Assembly: GCA_963680875.1 (NCBI GenBank)
Contig: OY804579.1
Coordinates: 25,157,804 to 25,221,803, forward strand
Source: Bathymodiolus brooksi
Taxonomy: Eukaryota > Mollusca > Bivalvia > Mytilida > Modiolidae
Direction of reading: 5' to 3'
DNA length: 64,000 bases
A model generated the notes under the pieces. That model saw nothing but the letters and a program-made list of their open reading frames with translations. It was not told the DNA's origin and did no database searches. A program made the position numbers and the translations under genes. Positions within the stretch are counted from its first letter, which is position 1, and the number at the start of each line of letters is the position of its first letter. Below are positions 22,061-33,489 of the stretch, one piece after another.

Positions 22061-24780
22061 CACTGGTATTAAACTGATGTTCGTAACTTAAGTTACCTAC
22101 ATCCCAACATGGTGGACATGGAAAATGGTAAATTAGAATATCATTGTTTTCTCTTTGTTTTTAGCTTATTTTCAAATACTGTCATTTCAAATGTATAGAT
22201 ATTTTAACAATTAACTGTAGTGATATGCTTAAATCAACTGTAAATTCTCCTATGTGGCGCAAAACCTACTTTAAGAAATACAAATGATGTAAGTAACTTT
22301 AGAATTATTTTTGAACGATGTTCGTAACTTTCAAATATGATGTTGGTAACTTTAAAGTTTGGTGTTTCTCAAATCATATTTAAAACATTTAAAGAACAAC
22401 GCTTTTGTAATAAATAAAATTTGAAAACAAAGAAAAACATCCTTGAAGTGATAGAGAGGGTAATAGAGGTGGGAGAGATTATATAATGCACGAGAGAGAA
22501 AAAAATACAGAGCGGAGGATGAGAGGGTTATTAATGAGTGAGATGAACGAAAGATGAGGGTATTGGGAGAAGAACACCTTGTACAACGCTTGTTTCCAAT
22601 TAGCAATAATAAACACGTGGCTTTGCGTTTGCTGTAATCTTACAGCGATGGATATCGAGAATGACCAGATAATTAATAGTGCTGAGGCTGATGCGGCAGT
22701 CGATACAACATATGGGGTTGTTTAGTATTATATTGATATTTCTATTTGGTCTTGGACTGTGTGCTCTAGAAGGGTCTTTCATAAACTACGACCTTGCAAT
22801 AGGGCGTTTTGACTTCCGACCTTTGGGTGTTTAGGACCTCCCATGGATGGCGACCTCCGACATCATCATTAAATTCGATTAGGGCCATTCTGGGTCTCAT
22901 ATATAAATTCTAACAAAGTATATTTGTATGTAAATTAACAGTTCTATGTGTAAATATGCTGTGAATTATTATCAAATTAATTGTCCTTTGTGTTTTTTGC
23001 TTATTTTAATAAAAATGGACACACCAGATCAAGTATTTTAAGAATGACACATCTAATTATTTCCCTTTAATGCTGAAATGAAACCAGATTAATTTATTAT
23101 TAATTTGTTAGACTATTGTATTAAATACAGATAAATAAAGATTTATAATACTTTTTAACGAATCTATAATTTGTAAGTATTAAAATTGGATTAATCTATG
23201 GTAAAGCTGTTTTCAAAAAGTTCATTTTTTTTATATCATACCATTTCAAGTTTTACAAATACATATACATTTATAAATATGCATTGAAATTGACAGGATG
23301 TTAGTCTGAACAGTCTTGACGGTATATAAACGAATTAGTTTAATATCAATAGTTTTTATACCCATACCCCCCACAAACAAAGTTTGGGGGGTATACAAGA
23401 ATCACCCGTCCGTCCATGTACCTTGTAAGCGCAACTCCTCCTAAACCGCTTATTGGATTTTTATGAAACTTTACACATTTGTAGTACACTACCTGCAGAT
23501 GTACATGAAGGAATATGGTTGCCGTCCAAAATTCAAAAGGAGAGACAATTCAACTTATACTTTCACGAAAAGGGGGGCATGTACCTTGTAAGTGCAACTC
23601 CTACTGAACTGTTTATTGAATTTTTATGAAACTTTACACAGTTGTAGTACACAACCTGCAGATGTGCATGAAGGAATACCGTTGCTGTCTAAAATTTAGA
23701 AGGGGAGATAATTCAACTTATACTTTCACGAAAAGGGGGGTCGTGTACTTGTGGCGACCCCTAGATGTATGTTCTTGGTTAGTTTATTTTGGAGATGGGA
23801 TGTTGTCTCCTTGCCATAACTCCATATCCGTTCATTTTTCATAGGTAACTTGCTAATATACCTGTATTCCAAAGTTTGAACATCATAGTATTGCAAGCGG
23901 GGGGGTATCACTCAGTGAGGTCACTCACAGTTCTAGTTTAAATCAGGATCGCATTCATGAATTTCCTTCACCCATGTTAAATATAATTATACACATAGAT
24001 TTCCTACAAGTCCCTTATCTATATTCTTGTATACTTTAGTAAATATGTTGCTATAGGTAATATATCTCTACCGACAATATTTATGTAGTACAGATACATT
24101 GCTTTCAGCAGCAAACGTATTAAAGGGGTACGCACAAGATACACATAGGTTAGAAAGGGACTTATTGTAGCAAGTCTATAATTGTTTACATTGACATGAT
24201 TACGATGTTTCATGGATCAACAAGTCTTCAACTGTCAATAAGTCGCATGTGACGCTAAAACAAATCAACATCCTAAAAATGTGAGAAAGGTAGAATACTG
24301 TACATGTATGCGACCCTGAATTGTTTTTCTTCTTAATACTCGTTCTATATGCTTTCGTTTCGTTGCTTGTTGTTCTTTTTACTTTTAAGTTGTCTGCATG
24401 CTTAATTTTGCTTTTAAATTGAAACCAAGAGTTTCTTAACGACAAGCAATTAAGCACCTTCTTATTATTTAACAGTTATGGAAATCTGCAGTTACGGACA
24501 TCCCTTTAAATATCTTTCTAAAGTTACGAACATCACTTCAAAGAGTTACGTACATCCTTCAAATTTTTTCAAGTTAATATTTCAATGCTCTCATAAGAGT
24601 TTCGTCATTTTTATGTATGCATTCGAGTATCTAATATTCCCACCTGTAATCATACCGTTGGACTTACTAATAAGCACTACTGATAAAGAGAAAACAAGGA
24701 TATTCTAATTTACCATTTTCCGTGTCCGCTATGTTGGGATGTAGGTAACTTAAGTTACGAACATCAGTTTAATACCAGTG
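22061..24780 (+). mobile_element. TIR element family X, copy 1 (6-bp TSD)
   Basis: The ends CACTGGTATTAAACTGATG and its reverse complement begin inverted repeats of about 85 bp that include GTTACCTACATCCCAAC and GGAAAATGGTAAATTAG. ATACAC flanks both ends (22055-22060 and 24781-24786). The interior is collinear, in reverse, with the copy at 45080-47354. Subterminal copies of GATGTTNGTAACTTT near 22260-22370 and 24480-24560 may be internal binding-site-like repeats. No transposase was recognised. The copy is interrupted by the hairpin-ended cassette at 23359-23935. A 6-bp duplication is unusual for TIR elements; Polintons make 6-bp duplications but usually start AG, so the class is unassigned. 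Confidence 0.8.
23359..23935 (-). mobile_element. Hairpin-ended cassette in element X copy 1
   Basis: Read on the minus strand it starts CTAGAACTGTGAGTGACC...TCACTGAGTGATACCCCC, carries about three ~162-bp monomers (CTGCAGGTTGTG, GTTTCATAAAAATTC, AGGAGTTGCGCTTAC) and ends in a hairpin (GTATACCCCCCAAAC... GGGGGGTATG). The related element copy at 45080-47354 lacks it: there ACTATTGATATT joins straight to the GATCCTGATTTAA block. The monomer is the same family as at 34191-35964. The frames at 23626-23844 and 23726-23911 are repeat artefacts. Confidence 0.75.
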
Positions 24781-24966
24781 ATACACGTTAACAATTTATA
24801 ATCATACAACCACTTATTATACCATCTCTTCTAACTGTACCAGTACAATCATCTTCTAACTGTACCAGTACAATCATCTTCCATGGGTGCTGAAACATAT
24901 TCCTTTGCTACAATCTACCAACCATCAACCCACTACATTTTCAAAGTAAAAAATAAGGAAACTTAC

Positions 24967-25131
24967 GGAACTGACAAATATACTTGTAGGTAAAGAGGTC
25001 ATTTTCACATGAGTAATCATGCCACCTCCAATCATCGTTTCTTCTCATACATGCACAGTCCTCAAAAGAAATAAAACCAAACATCTTACTAGGCTCACCA
25101 GGTTCCCAGTAACCATAGGTCTGTTCATCAC
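24967..25131 (-). CDS. C-type lectin domain exon, C-terminal half
   Basis: On the minus strand a TATAAACAG acceptor precedes 25131 and a GTAAGT donor follows 24967. The 165-bp exon starts and ends in phase 1. It encodes 54 full codons, with WEPGEPS (the region of the EPN/QPD sugar-specificity motif, here EPS), then EDCACM, DDWRWHDYSCEN and YICQF. These are the Cys, the WND-like Ca2+ site region and the closing Cys of a C-type lectin domain. It joins in frame to the exon at 26093-26371 to complete the domain. Asn of WND is replaced by His, so canonical Ca2+-dependent sugar binding is uncertain. Such lectins in bivalves are usually secreted recognition proteins. Confidence 0.85.
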
Positions 25132-25175
25132 CTGTTTATAAAAGATGTGAATTTTTTGAATTTTTTTTTCTAAGA

Positions 25176-25890
25176 ACAAAACTGGAGGCTCACCTGAGCC
25201 TGTATCATTCACCTGGTTATTCATGCACGTTTGTGTTCAGGCAAGTCTGCAGTTTTTCAGAAAAAAAATTTATTCATATAATATACATTTGTACATATAA
25301 CAAAAGTTTGCTTTGAGGTCAGCTACAATTCCTTATCCATACACAAAAATGACAATCCAATGATTCTTTATGTAACATGTAAATATGGTCCTACAATGTA
25401 TATGGAAAAAAAACTACCTGCATGATTGGTGTACCATTTGGGTTCATTCAAATTTCTGGTATCTGAGAAAAAAAATAATTCTATTTTCCCATATTGTCCT
25501 ATGTTTAAAACTTTGTCTTGCAGCCGGTGGTGGCCAGCTTGGATTTCTGATTGACAAAAAAAACAAAAATTTTTAGAGGGCCACATAACAATCATTCCTA
25601 CCAAAGAATTCCATCGCATAAGCGGTTTTAGTAAATAAGATTTTTCTTAATTTAAGCCAAGTAGAAAGCATAATTGGACCTAATAACCATACATGTATAA
25701 CGAAAAACAAGTAAAATATTAAAAAATACCCAAGTACAATGTACGTAATATTTACACTGAGTTTGGTTCCAATTGGGTCAGTGGTATGTGAGTAATAGAT
25801 TGAAATGTTAATAAATTAATTGACAGTGGATGTGGACGGATGAAAAGTGATGACATACAGTACAATGTATAGAACATCACATGACCCTTT
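25176..25890 (+). mobile_element. GAGCCTG-type cassette in lectin intron
   Basis: The 5' end is GGAGGCTCACCTGAGCCTG with TATCATTCACCTGG. The core has diverged monomers (TTTGGGTTCATTC, GCAGCCGGTGGTGGCC, TTTTTAGAGGGCCAC, GGTTCCAATTGGGTCAGTGG). The 3' end is TGGACGGATGAAAAGTGATG with ATCACATGACCC. It lies between the two lectin exons. Confidence 0.6.
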
Positions 25891-26092
25891 GGTCTGATGA
25901 ACTAATAACATTCTATATATACAACAATTAAAAGGATATTTATTACATTTTGAATTGGATAAATGTTTAAAAAAAAAAAGGTACAAACTGTAGTTGTTAC
26001 GGTGTACAATGTACACCTATAGATAAACTGGTACATTTTACACCTATATTCTTTCTTTTCAATTGAATGACTTTAACAAAATGTGATCATAC

Positions 26093-26371
26093 CAGTAGTC
26101 CACTTCCATCCTCCACTTCCTCGGTCGTGTAATCCTATCCAAACACCATTATTTCTCCATCGTAAATGATTACCCATCACTCTCCTTAGAAAATCCATTG
26201 TATCTTTGTCTGGTATATGTACCATATCCCCTCCCCATGTCTCGCATTGTGCTCTGGCATCAACCCAAGTTTTCTCATGGTTTATAAATACATAACAAAT
26301 ACTGTTGTGTGTAAATACATATCCAAGACTTTTCAGAGAATCAACGATTGGCTGACAACTGTCTGAATACA
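26093..26371 (-). CDS. C-type lectin domain exon, N-terminal half
   Basis: On the minus strand the acceptor TTTTTTGTTCCAG lies just above 26371 and the donor GTATGA starts at 26092. The 279-bp exon is open and phase 1-1. It encodes a domain start with a leading Cys (DSCQPIV), CYVFINHEKTWVDARAQC, GGDMVHI, then WIGLHDRG and GGWKWTTG. These are the conserved first Cys pair, the beta1-alpha1 Trp and the WIGL signature of C-type lectin domains. The following exon at 24967-25131 supplies the rest. The signal-peptide exon is expected upstream (above 26400) but was not found. Phase 1-1 exons are the shuffled type common for extracellular domains. Likely a secreted lectin, partial here. Confidence 0.9.
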
Positions 26372-26849
26372 CTGGAACAAAAAAGAAATCATTATATTAG
26401 AACTACAAAAAAAATGTATACCTTGTATACATACATGCTATATGAAAAAGAAATGCACACTTGAGCCTACATGTATATTGATCACCTGCAGCTCTTTTCA
26501 CAAAAATGTGTACGATAAATACTTATTTTAGTGTAAAAGAGTTTCACAAAAAAAATTGTTGAAAGTCAGACTCTCTACGACCAAAACGACCCACTCTTAA
26601 GTGTAATATATTTATCATAAGAGTAAAATTTCTCTTAAATCAAAAAAAAATATCATCAACAAATACAAATCTGCATATTTCATGCTTTCGTGTTGATATT
26701 GCTAATGCTGGTAACATTTACACTTTTTTGACAGTTTGAAAACTTGAAAAAGAAAATGAAAGACGAGGAAGGGATTAACCCTCTACCGAAGCAAAAAGGG
26801 TTCATTTTCCAATTATCAAACTGTTTCAACTGTTGTGGAGCAAAAATAG

Positions 26850-26905
26850 AGACTCCTCTAAGGAGCCTGAATCTCTCACCCTTGAGAAGTTTTCAAAGAT
26901 CAGCC
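26850..26905 (+). repeat. Solo 5' end of GAGCCTG-type cassette
   Basis: AGACTCCTCTAAGGAGCCTG is followed by AATCTCTCACCCTTG, then unrelated sequence. Confidence 0.5.
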
Positions 26906-26954
26906 AATATGAAATTTCAATCTGTCATATGTTAACTTATATTTAAGTCATCAT

Positions 26955-27025
26955 ATACAAGGGCATTTCGGTACATGTTGAACATTTCGGCATTTCTGTG
27001 ATTCCGGGGCATTTCGGTAATTCAA
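26955..27025. repeat. CATTTCGG minisatellite
   Basis: GGGCATTTCGGTA, AACATTTCGGC, ATTTCTGTGATTCC and GGGGCATTTCGGTA are degenerate ~15-base units. Confidence 0.65.
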
Positions 27026-27365
27026 AGTGCCCCAACAATGAATGGACAATGGATTCAATTCATATTCCACCTTGGTAACAAACTTTCCTGATATCAGACC
27101 ACTTTGCAACTTTTTTTTTTATGTTTTTTACGTTGCTCCATTTTGACACATAAATACATGTGTCATTCCTTTGATCAAATTAACCCGTTAGTTTACAATC
27201 ATTTGATCAAGTGAAATAATTAATTAACTATCATTACAAATATTAATTATGTATTACACTACAAAGATTAATCAAATTATTTGCTTGTACTATACAGTGA
27301 TGCAACGTATTGTTGTATTTTAAAATATTTTTATCTATAATTTGTAATAAACTTTATTTTTATAA

Positions 27366-27492
27366 TCAGTGCCGATCTGTCGAGCCAAGTGCCGATTTGT
27401 CTATATTATTGAGTGCAGATTAGTCTAAGTGCCGATATGTCCAGGTGCTGATTAGTCTCAGTGCCGATATGTCCAGGTGCCGATTTGTCTTG
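27366..27492. repeat. GTGCCGATNTGTC minisatellite
   Basis: Seven units of about 16-20 bp, such as AGTGCCGATCTGTC, AGTGCCGATATGTCCAGG and TGCTGATTAGTCTC, lie head to tail 40 bases before the Tc1-like element. Confidence 0.8.
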
Positions 27493-28089
27493 TTTATTTT
27501 CAAGTTATTCTTGAGTGAAATACATTTGAATATACAGTCAGTGCTCAAAAGTTTTTCCTCACAATGGTGGCCGATTTTTCTTCCATGATTGTTTGGCACC
27601 GGTAAAATCGAATTTTCTCAATATTGCGGTAACATATTCGGATAATATTTTCAGGGTACTTAGATTATCTGTGTTAGCGGTAGATGATCGCCACGTCGCA
27701 TTTTGCGAATATAACGGTAGTGTGGCGAGGATAATTTGTGTAGCAGTAGCCACACTGGCGAACGAAAAACTGTTAGAGCGTGCATCTTACAACGACCTTT
27801 TATTATGTAGAAGTCAACTTCGAATAAAACGCGTTATAGACAATGATTTGATCGATGTATAATATCCAAAATGATTTTAAAAAGTGGATCAAATTGATTA
27901 CTTCTGGTAGTTTTTTCAGTTGAAATAACATTATCCGGGTCCCATTCCGGAAATAGTTTCGAATTTAGTCACCGACTGACTGGTTTCCTAAATTATGCTT
28001 TATTCTGTCTGTCCTTCTGTCTACGCTTGAATCTAAAACCAGTAAATTATTTCACAACGAGAAGGTCAAGCATGGCAAAGCGCGAATCC

Positions 28090-28988
28090 GGGTCCGTTCG
28101 CCCTGATAATTATAATTATGTAGGGTATTAAAAATAATAGAAAAATAAGTGATATTTGATTGCTTATAAATATTAAATTGAGAAATTTTAAATATGCGGC
28201 ATGCTAAAGTGTACAGTCAATGAACATAGGTATTCGTCACTCGAAATTACGCTATATATTTCATATAACCACATTGTTCAAAAAAATTATTTTGAAGTCA
28301 TTTCTAAACGGGTTTTGATAATTTTTGCACCAGAATAAGCAGCAATATTAAAGATTTTTGTTTATTTTAGAATGATTTTCCGTTAGATTTCCTTTATTTT
28401 CTTATGATTTAAAGACAATTTTTGTTTTTTGTTGTAAAATTTGCTATATACTGTATTTTAATGAAAGTGACAAATACTTATACATGTATATGTCCACAGA
28501 CTGTATGCTTCGATAATGGGCAAAGGTAAACATTTCAGTCCTTGGAATAAGTGAATCAGGTAACGATTAGTGAATCCACCGAGTCCGTAGAAAATGTAGG
28601 ATATTAAAAATAATTGGTATGCTAAAGTGTATGTTTCTATAATGAACAAAGTTAAACGTTTTAGTCCTTGGAATGAATGAAGCAGGTAAAGATGAGTGAA
28701 TCCAGAGTCTGTAGAAAATGTATGTGTCCTTGGAATTAGTAAATCAGATAAAGATGAGTGAATCAAGAGTCTGTAGTTCATTATACTTTATTAAAGTATT
28801 AAAAAAGTAATAAATATAACAAAGATATAGTTTAAACAAACTATTAACATAATGTTCAAGTTACATAACAAAGTTGCATAGTATAGAAGCTGTAATGTTT
28901 TAATTCTGTTGTGCAACATGGTCCAATGGGTTGTTTGGTGGCTTATAAAGACTCGATATAATTTTTAATAATCAGGGCGAACGGACCC
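28090..28988. repeat. Inner inverted repeat pair
   Basis: GGGTCCGTTCGCCCTGAT at 28090 is the exact reverse complement of 28971-28988. The spacing suggests a ~0.9-kb element inside the insert. No flanking duplication was found. Confidence 0.6.
28505..28785. repeat. Diverged tandem repeat
   Basis: Three copies of a block with AGTCCTTGGAAT, GAATCAGGTAA or AGATAAAGATGAGTGAATC and GAGTCTGTAG occur in order, with spacing of ~60-130 bp. The minus-strand frame over it is repeat-derived. Confidence 0.7.
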
Positions 28989-29391
28989 ACTTGTAGGGCA
29001 AACGGACCTGATACCGCCAAGGATCTATTTTATCCTTTTTTGGCAACGCCAACGGCCCCACACAGCAAAACAACAAATTCATACGAATATTGAATGTTCT
29101 GTTTATCTAATGTTCAAAGTTTGTTGTTTATCATGATAATATATGAATTATTATTGTTAGTTAATTAAATAATAAAGTTTTGAACTTTCAACTGTTTTAT
29201 GCTCTTTGTTTATATTTAGTGTGGCTAACTGAAATTGAGTGTGGCTAAAAGAAATTAGTACCCATTAGCCACAATGGCTAATAAAAAAAAAATGTCTACC
29301 GCTAACACAGATTATACCTTTACCGGTAAAATTTTTAATAAAATATAAGAGTTATCTCTCTTTTGCTTACATTCATTGTCTGCAACCAAAG

Positions 29392-30444
29392 ATGTCAGGC
29401 CATGAAAAAAATTTGAGGACCGAGATAAAACAAACCATCGTGTGATTTAAGAATGAAGTCCACAGTGGGAGAAAAATAGGGAAATTGTTGGATATTGAAC
29501 CATCGACCATCAATAAATTTCGGAAGTGCTATAACGAAAGGGGGGATGTTGAAAATAAACATTGGAGCGGGAGACTACGAAAGTGCAATGACCGAACTGA
29601 CAGACATCTTATACGGGTAGTGAAAATCAACCGCAGGAAGAATTTGCAGGACATTACTGCTACTTTAAATGAGGGAACCCCAGTTAAAATAAGTCATTCT
29701 ACTGTCAGGAGACGTTTATCGTTCTTCGGGTATAAAAGAAGGATTGTAAAAAAGAAAATAATTGTTTCAAATGTGAATTGTTTCAAACGAAGGGCATGGT
29801 ACAGGTCAAAGCTACACTGCACGGTTGAAAATTTTTGGAAGGTAATTTTTTCTGATGATACTCAAATTGTGTTAGGGAAATAAAGGTAGTAAGGTGCATG
29901 TATGGCGAAAAGAATGTGAACAGTGGGCTCCATACTGTCTTGGTGAAGGACGAGATCGGCAACCCAGGGAGGTAGCAAGTGTGATGTTTTGGGGTTGTAT
30001 AACTCATGAAGGTGTGGGGACTTTTGTACCAGTTGATGGGACAATAAACTCGGGAAAAATATATACAAATCTTGGACCATAACATGTGGCCTGTCACTGC
30101 AAAACATTTTCCACAAAACCCTTGGATTTTTCAAGATGATAATGCTACCCCCCACCGTTCCAGACTTACCACTCAGTGGAAGCAGGAAAATAATTTACTG
30201 GTAATGACATGGCCAGCACAGAGCCCCGATATTAACATTATTGAAAATTTGTGGAGATACTTAAAAATCAGACTACAAATACGTGCGCATCTCATACGAT
30301 CAATCATCAAAGAAGGACCTCATTGACACTGCCACTTCAATCTGGACATCCATAACTCCAACCTTTGTAAAATCGTTATATTCGTCTATTCCAAAACGAA
30401 TTCGGAATGTGTTGAGAGTGAATGGTGATATAACAAAATATTAA
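29392..30444 (+). pseudogene. Tc1-like (DD34E) transposase pseudogene
   Basis: The reading starts MSGHEKNLR at 29392 and ends ...DITKY at a stop at 30442. It has an N-terminal paired-type helix-turn-helix region (IGKLLDIEPSTINKF), then the catalytic Asp in FSDD (29850 region), Asp in FQDDN (about 30140) and Glu in NIIENLW (about 30245), with 34 residues between the second Asp and Glu. It cuts and reinserts DNA at TA in active relatives. It is broken by an in-frame TGA near 29443 and by shifts near 29880, 30065 and 30290, so the protein cannot be made whole. Upstream it begins ~80 bases after the insert at 27668-29311. Confidence 0.9.
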
Positions 30445-31059
30445 GGTAAGAAAGTTCATGTATTACATTTTTATTGTTAAAAATTAGTTGAATTTTGTTG
30501 AGTTCTGAAATTGTGAAATCGCAGCAGCCATTTTGAGGACAAACTTTTGACAGCAACTAGTAGTGTGTTGGACGAAATTACACTACGAATTTCTACCCAA
30601 TTACTAATGTAATGACATGACTACTGCGACTGTCTGTTGAAAATGACGTAAGCGATCATGTTTGCGATCGATAATTTTGGCAACAAAATCATGATTTACA
30701 AACATTATAATTTAATATTAGAGAGTAAAAAACACGTGAAATTAATACAAATTATATAATATATTTAAATATTACACAACAACACGCCATTTACAGCATT
30801 GTTTGGGCAAACGGTCAGCTTCCTGTTTCTTGTTTACATAATACAATCATTATTTTACTGACGAAATAACTCACCTTTTTCACTTAGTAAAACAATTAAC
30901 ACTAAAATACTTTGTCTTATATCCATTCTACATCAAGTGAACATTAGCTAGCTGTTCGCACAAAAAAGTCTGAATATTGGACAAGATCGGATTTCCCTAT
31001 ATTTTTGTTATACTTATAGTCCATTTCTTGTAAACGTCAGATTGGTCCTACATACATTA

Positions 31060-31119
31060 CATCCGGAACTCCTCGCGACTGAAAGAAAACTTGGGGAAAG
31101 GCGTGAGGAGTTCCGGATG
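31060..31119. repeat. Short hairpin
   Basis: CATCCGGAACTCCTC and GAGGAGTTCCGGATG are exact inverted 15-mers, 30 bases apart. GC-rich against an AT-rich background. Confidence 0.8.
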
Positions 31120-31286
31120 ACATACATTAGGCTTTAAAAAAAACCTGATCACTAGAACGTAGAAGTGAGTGTGTTAACAACAAAGGTTTATCTGAATATT
31201 TAACCTTGACAGATGTCAATTTTTATAGAACATGTTAAACAAGATCGTATTCATGAGGTCATCGCCAAACAGTATATACATAACAG

Positions 31287-31754
31287 CATGTGGACAATTT
31301 AAGTGATTCCGTCTCCGCCATCTTCCCTATATATTTCATATAAAACCACTTATTTTCATAACATTCTCATGAAGTCATTCCTTAGCCGATATTCATGAAA
31401 TTTTCACCTTTAAAAACAGAATTAATTAGAGTTTATTTTATTATCTTCATGTAATTTGCAAGCATCTATGATTCAAACACAAATGTAAATTCTTGACGTC
31501 ACAATTTTATATGATTATATAGTAAGATTTGGTGAAAAAATTAAACTTTGTTTTTAAATCAATTCTTAAGAGAAAGTAGAAATAAAATTATTTGCAAATT
31601 ATACGAATAAGAAACTATATATTTCTGCATTTAATGCTGAAAATTTCATGAAAATCAGATAAGGAATGACTTCATGAGAATGTTATGAAAATAAATGGTT
31701 TTATATGAAATGTATAGGGAAGATGGCGGAAACGGAATCAATTTTGTCCACATG
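31287..31754. mobile_element. Foldback MITE, ~120-bp arms
   Basis: From CATGTGGACAATTT inward (ATTCCGTCTCCGCCATC, TTCCCTATATATTTCAT, CATTCTCATGAAGTCATTCC) the left arm is the reverse complement of 31630-31754. The centre is AT-rich without coding. A related TTTCATATAACCACATT fragment lies near 28258. No target duplication is evident. Confidence 0.8.
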
Positions 31755-32529
31755 TATATATAGGCCTATATAATTAGAGCTGACGAAACTGAAGATGAAA
31801 ACCCACGCAGGTGGGAAAACTAAAAAAATATGTTTTCCTTGACAAATCGGGATAATGTCATTACTCCGACACTCAATACTCCGACAGTCATTACTCCGAC
31901 ACTCAATACTCCGACAGTCATTACTCCGACACTCAATACTCCGACAGTCATTACTCCGACACTTATTACTCCGACAATCATTACTCCGACTCTTAATACT
32001 TCGACAGTGACCGATAGTCTTTGCAATTCTGGCGCTTTTAGCAATCCAAATGCAGTACGGGACTGCCCATTTAACTTGAAAGGGGCATGGTTTTTATCCC
32101 GGAGTCGGAAGTTTTTTTCGTATGCAGCGCTATTGTTTTTAAAGCTTTTCAGCGCGGCCCAACAAAATATTTTTTATAAAAGAAAATATTATTTCATGTA
32201 GATCTAATAAAAATGCTTTCTCTGATTAGTTTGTTTCTTCGATTCCCGTCATATTTTCCTCAAAATTCAGAATAGCACAATTAGAACGCACAATAAAAAA
32301 TGCAAGAAAAATACCTAATCAAAAGGACAACAAAAATACAACACTAGAGAGGCAATTCCTGGTAAACACTCGCTATTACTGACAGCTAGCTACGAACCGT
32401 CGACCGACTGATGTAAAAGAATCATGCATACCAGTACCAGATCAAGGAATGGAATGAAAGGATATATTGTATTTTTGCAATCCTCTTTGTACCATAAACT
32501 GAGGGTCAAGTTTAACATACTGTTAGGTT

Positions 32530-32950
32530 GTACTTCTGCAGGGGACACCAATGGACGGTGCTTAAGGAAATGTAGCATTCTAAAGCCTACACTCCTCCTC
32601 CTATCCAGTGCAGAAGAACAAGCATAACATATGCATAAATAAAGGGAATGTATATACCAAATATAATAGTTAAAAGTTTGCATGTTGTTTTTCTGCAAGG
32701 GACACCAAGGGGCGGTGCTCAAGGAAATGTAGCATTTTAGTGCTTACACTCCTCATCGTGTCCAGTGCAGATGAACAATATGTTATTATCGTGTAGTTTC
32801 AAAATTGAATGAATTGATAAAAATAAATATGAGCTTTCATGTTGTCATTCTGCAAAGGGACACCAAGGGGTGGTACTCAAGAAAATGTAGCATCATAAAG
32901 CGTACACTCCTCCTCGTGTCCAGTGCAGAAGAACAAGATGCAATAGAAAT
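32530..32950. repeat. ~161-bp tandem array, three monomers
   Basis: GGGACACCAANGG, CAAGGAAATGTAGCAT and GTCCAGTGCAGAAGAACAA recur at about 32541, 32699 and 32859. Confidence 0.85.
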
Positions 32951-33336
32951 GTCAGAAAGAAAAAAAAATCATCTACAATATTTACAGATAAATTGACACA
33001 TCTCTTTCAAGACTAAGTCATTTTCGCATGTCATTAACCACAAGAATATCTCTTCTATACTTAAGTTTTGGATGTTGATACATGTCATCCCAACTATACT
33101 AAAAAGGTCTTGCCTAGTTTTATCATATTTTGAACAGGACATTAAAAAATGCATTTCATCCTCAATTTCCCATATTTCAGAGCAATATAGTAAAACATGT
33201 TAAATGGTATGGTCAAAAACATATGTCCTAAGCGACGTCGCTAAGTAAACATTGACGCGCAGGAATACTGAAAACATAGTTCATCTAAATTTTCGACTAT
33301 ATCTTTTATTTTCGTCAATGAAATAAATATAATAAT

Positions 33337-33489
33337 TAATTGCACGTCGTGAATATTGAATATATGATCACTCGTGGCGAAACGCATTCAGATTAAACTC
33401 GTGCGCATAGCAAGTTCCGCACACTCGTTTAATCTGATGCGTTTTGCGGCAGTCGTGATCATATTTTCAATATCCACTCCGTGCAATTA
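33337..33489. repeat. Foldback, ~65-bp arms
   Basis: TAATTGCACG, GAATATTGAATATATGATCA and ATTAAACTCGTG pair with CACGAGT-like, TGATCATATTTTCAATATC and CGTGCAATTA on the right around a centre near 33412. Confidence 0.85.

Larger units (their letters stand above)
27668..29311. mobile_element. TIR element inserted in the Tc1-like element
   Basis: TCTGTGTTAGCGGTAGA at the left and TCTACCGCTAACACAGA at the right are exact inverted repeats. TTA lies outside each end (27665-27667 and 29312-29314), and the direct match can be read as up to AGATTA, so the duplication is 3-6 bp. TTA would fit PIF/Harbinger, but no transposase was recognised. It contains a further inverted pair at 28090-28988. Confidence 0.7.
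27535..30560 (+). mobile_element. Tc1-like transposon, inactive, with nested insert
   Basis: Left end: TA then CAGTCAGTGCTCAAAAG. Right end: CTTTTGACAGCAACTAG then TA (30561-30562). The inverted ends match at roughly 27 of 37 positions, with the strongest core CAAAAGTTT..TCCTCA.AATGG. Removing the insertion at 27668-29311 leaves about 1.38 kb, the usual length of a Tc1 element. It carries the decayed DD34E transposase at 29392-30444. Confidence 0.8.

Noticed and set aside
22352..22606. Minus-strand 84-codon frame in family X
   Set aside because: The matching region of copy 2 does not keep the same frame over its length.
29485..29883. Intact 132-residue DNA-binding protein
   Set aside because: It is one open segment of a transposase broken by a stop and shifts.
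31830..32201. Thr-rich frame over the ACTCCGACA array
   Set aside because: It is a translation of a 15/30-bp minisatellite.
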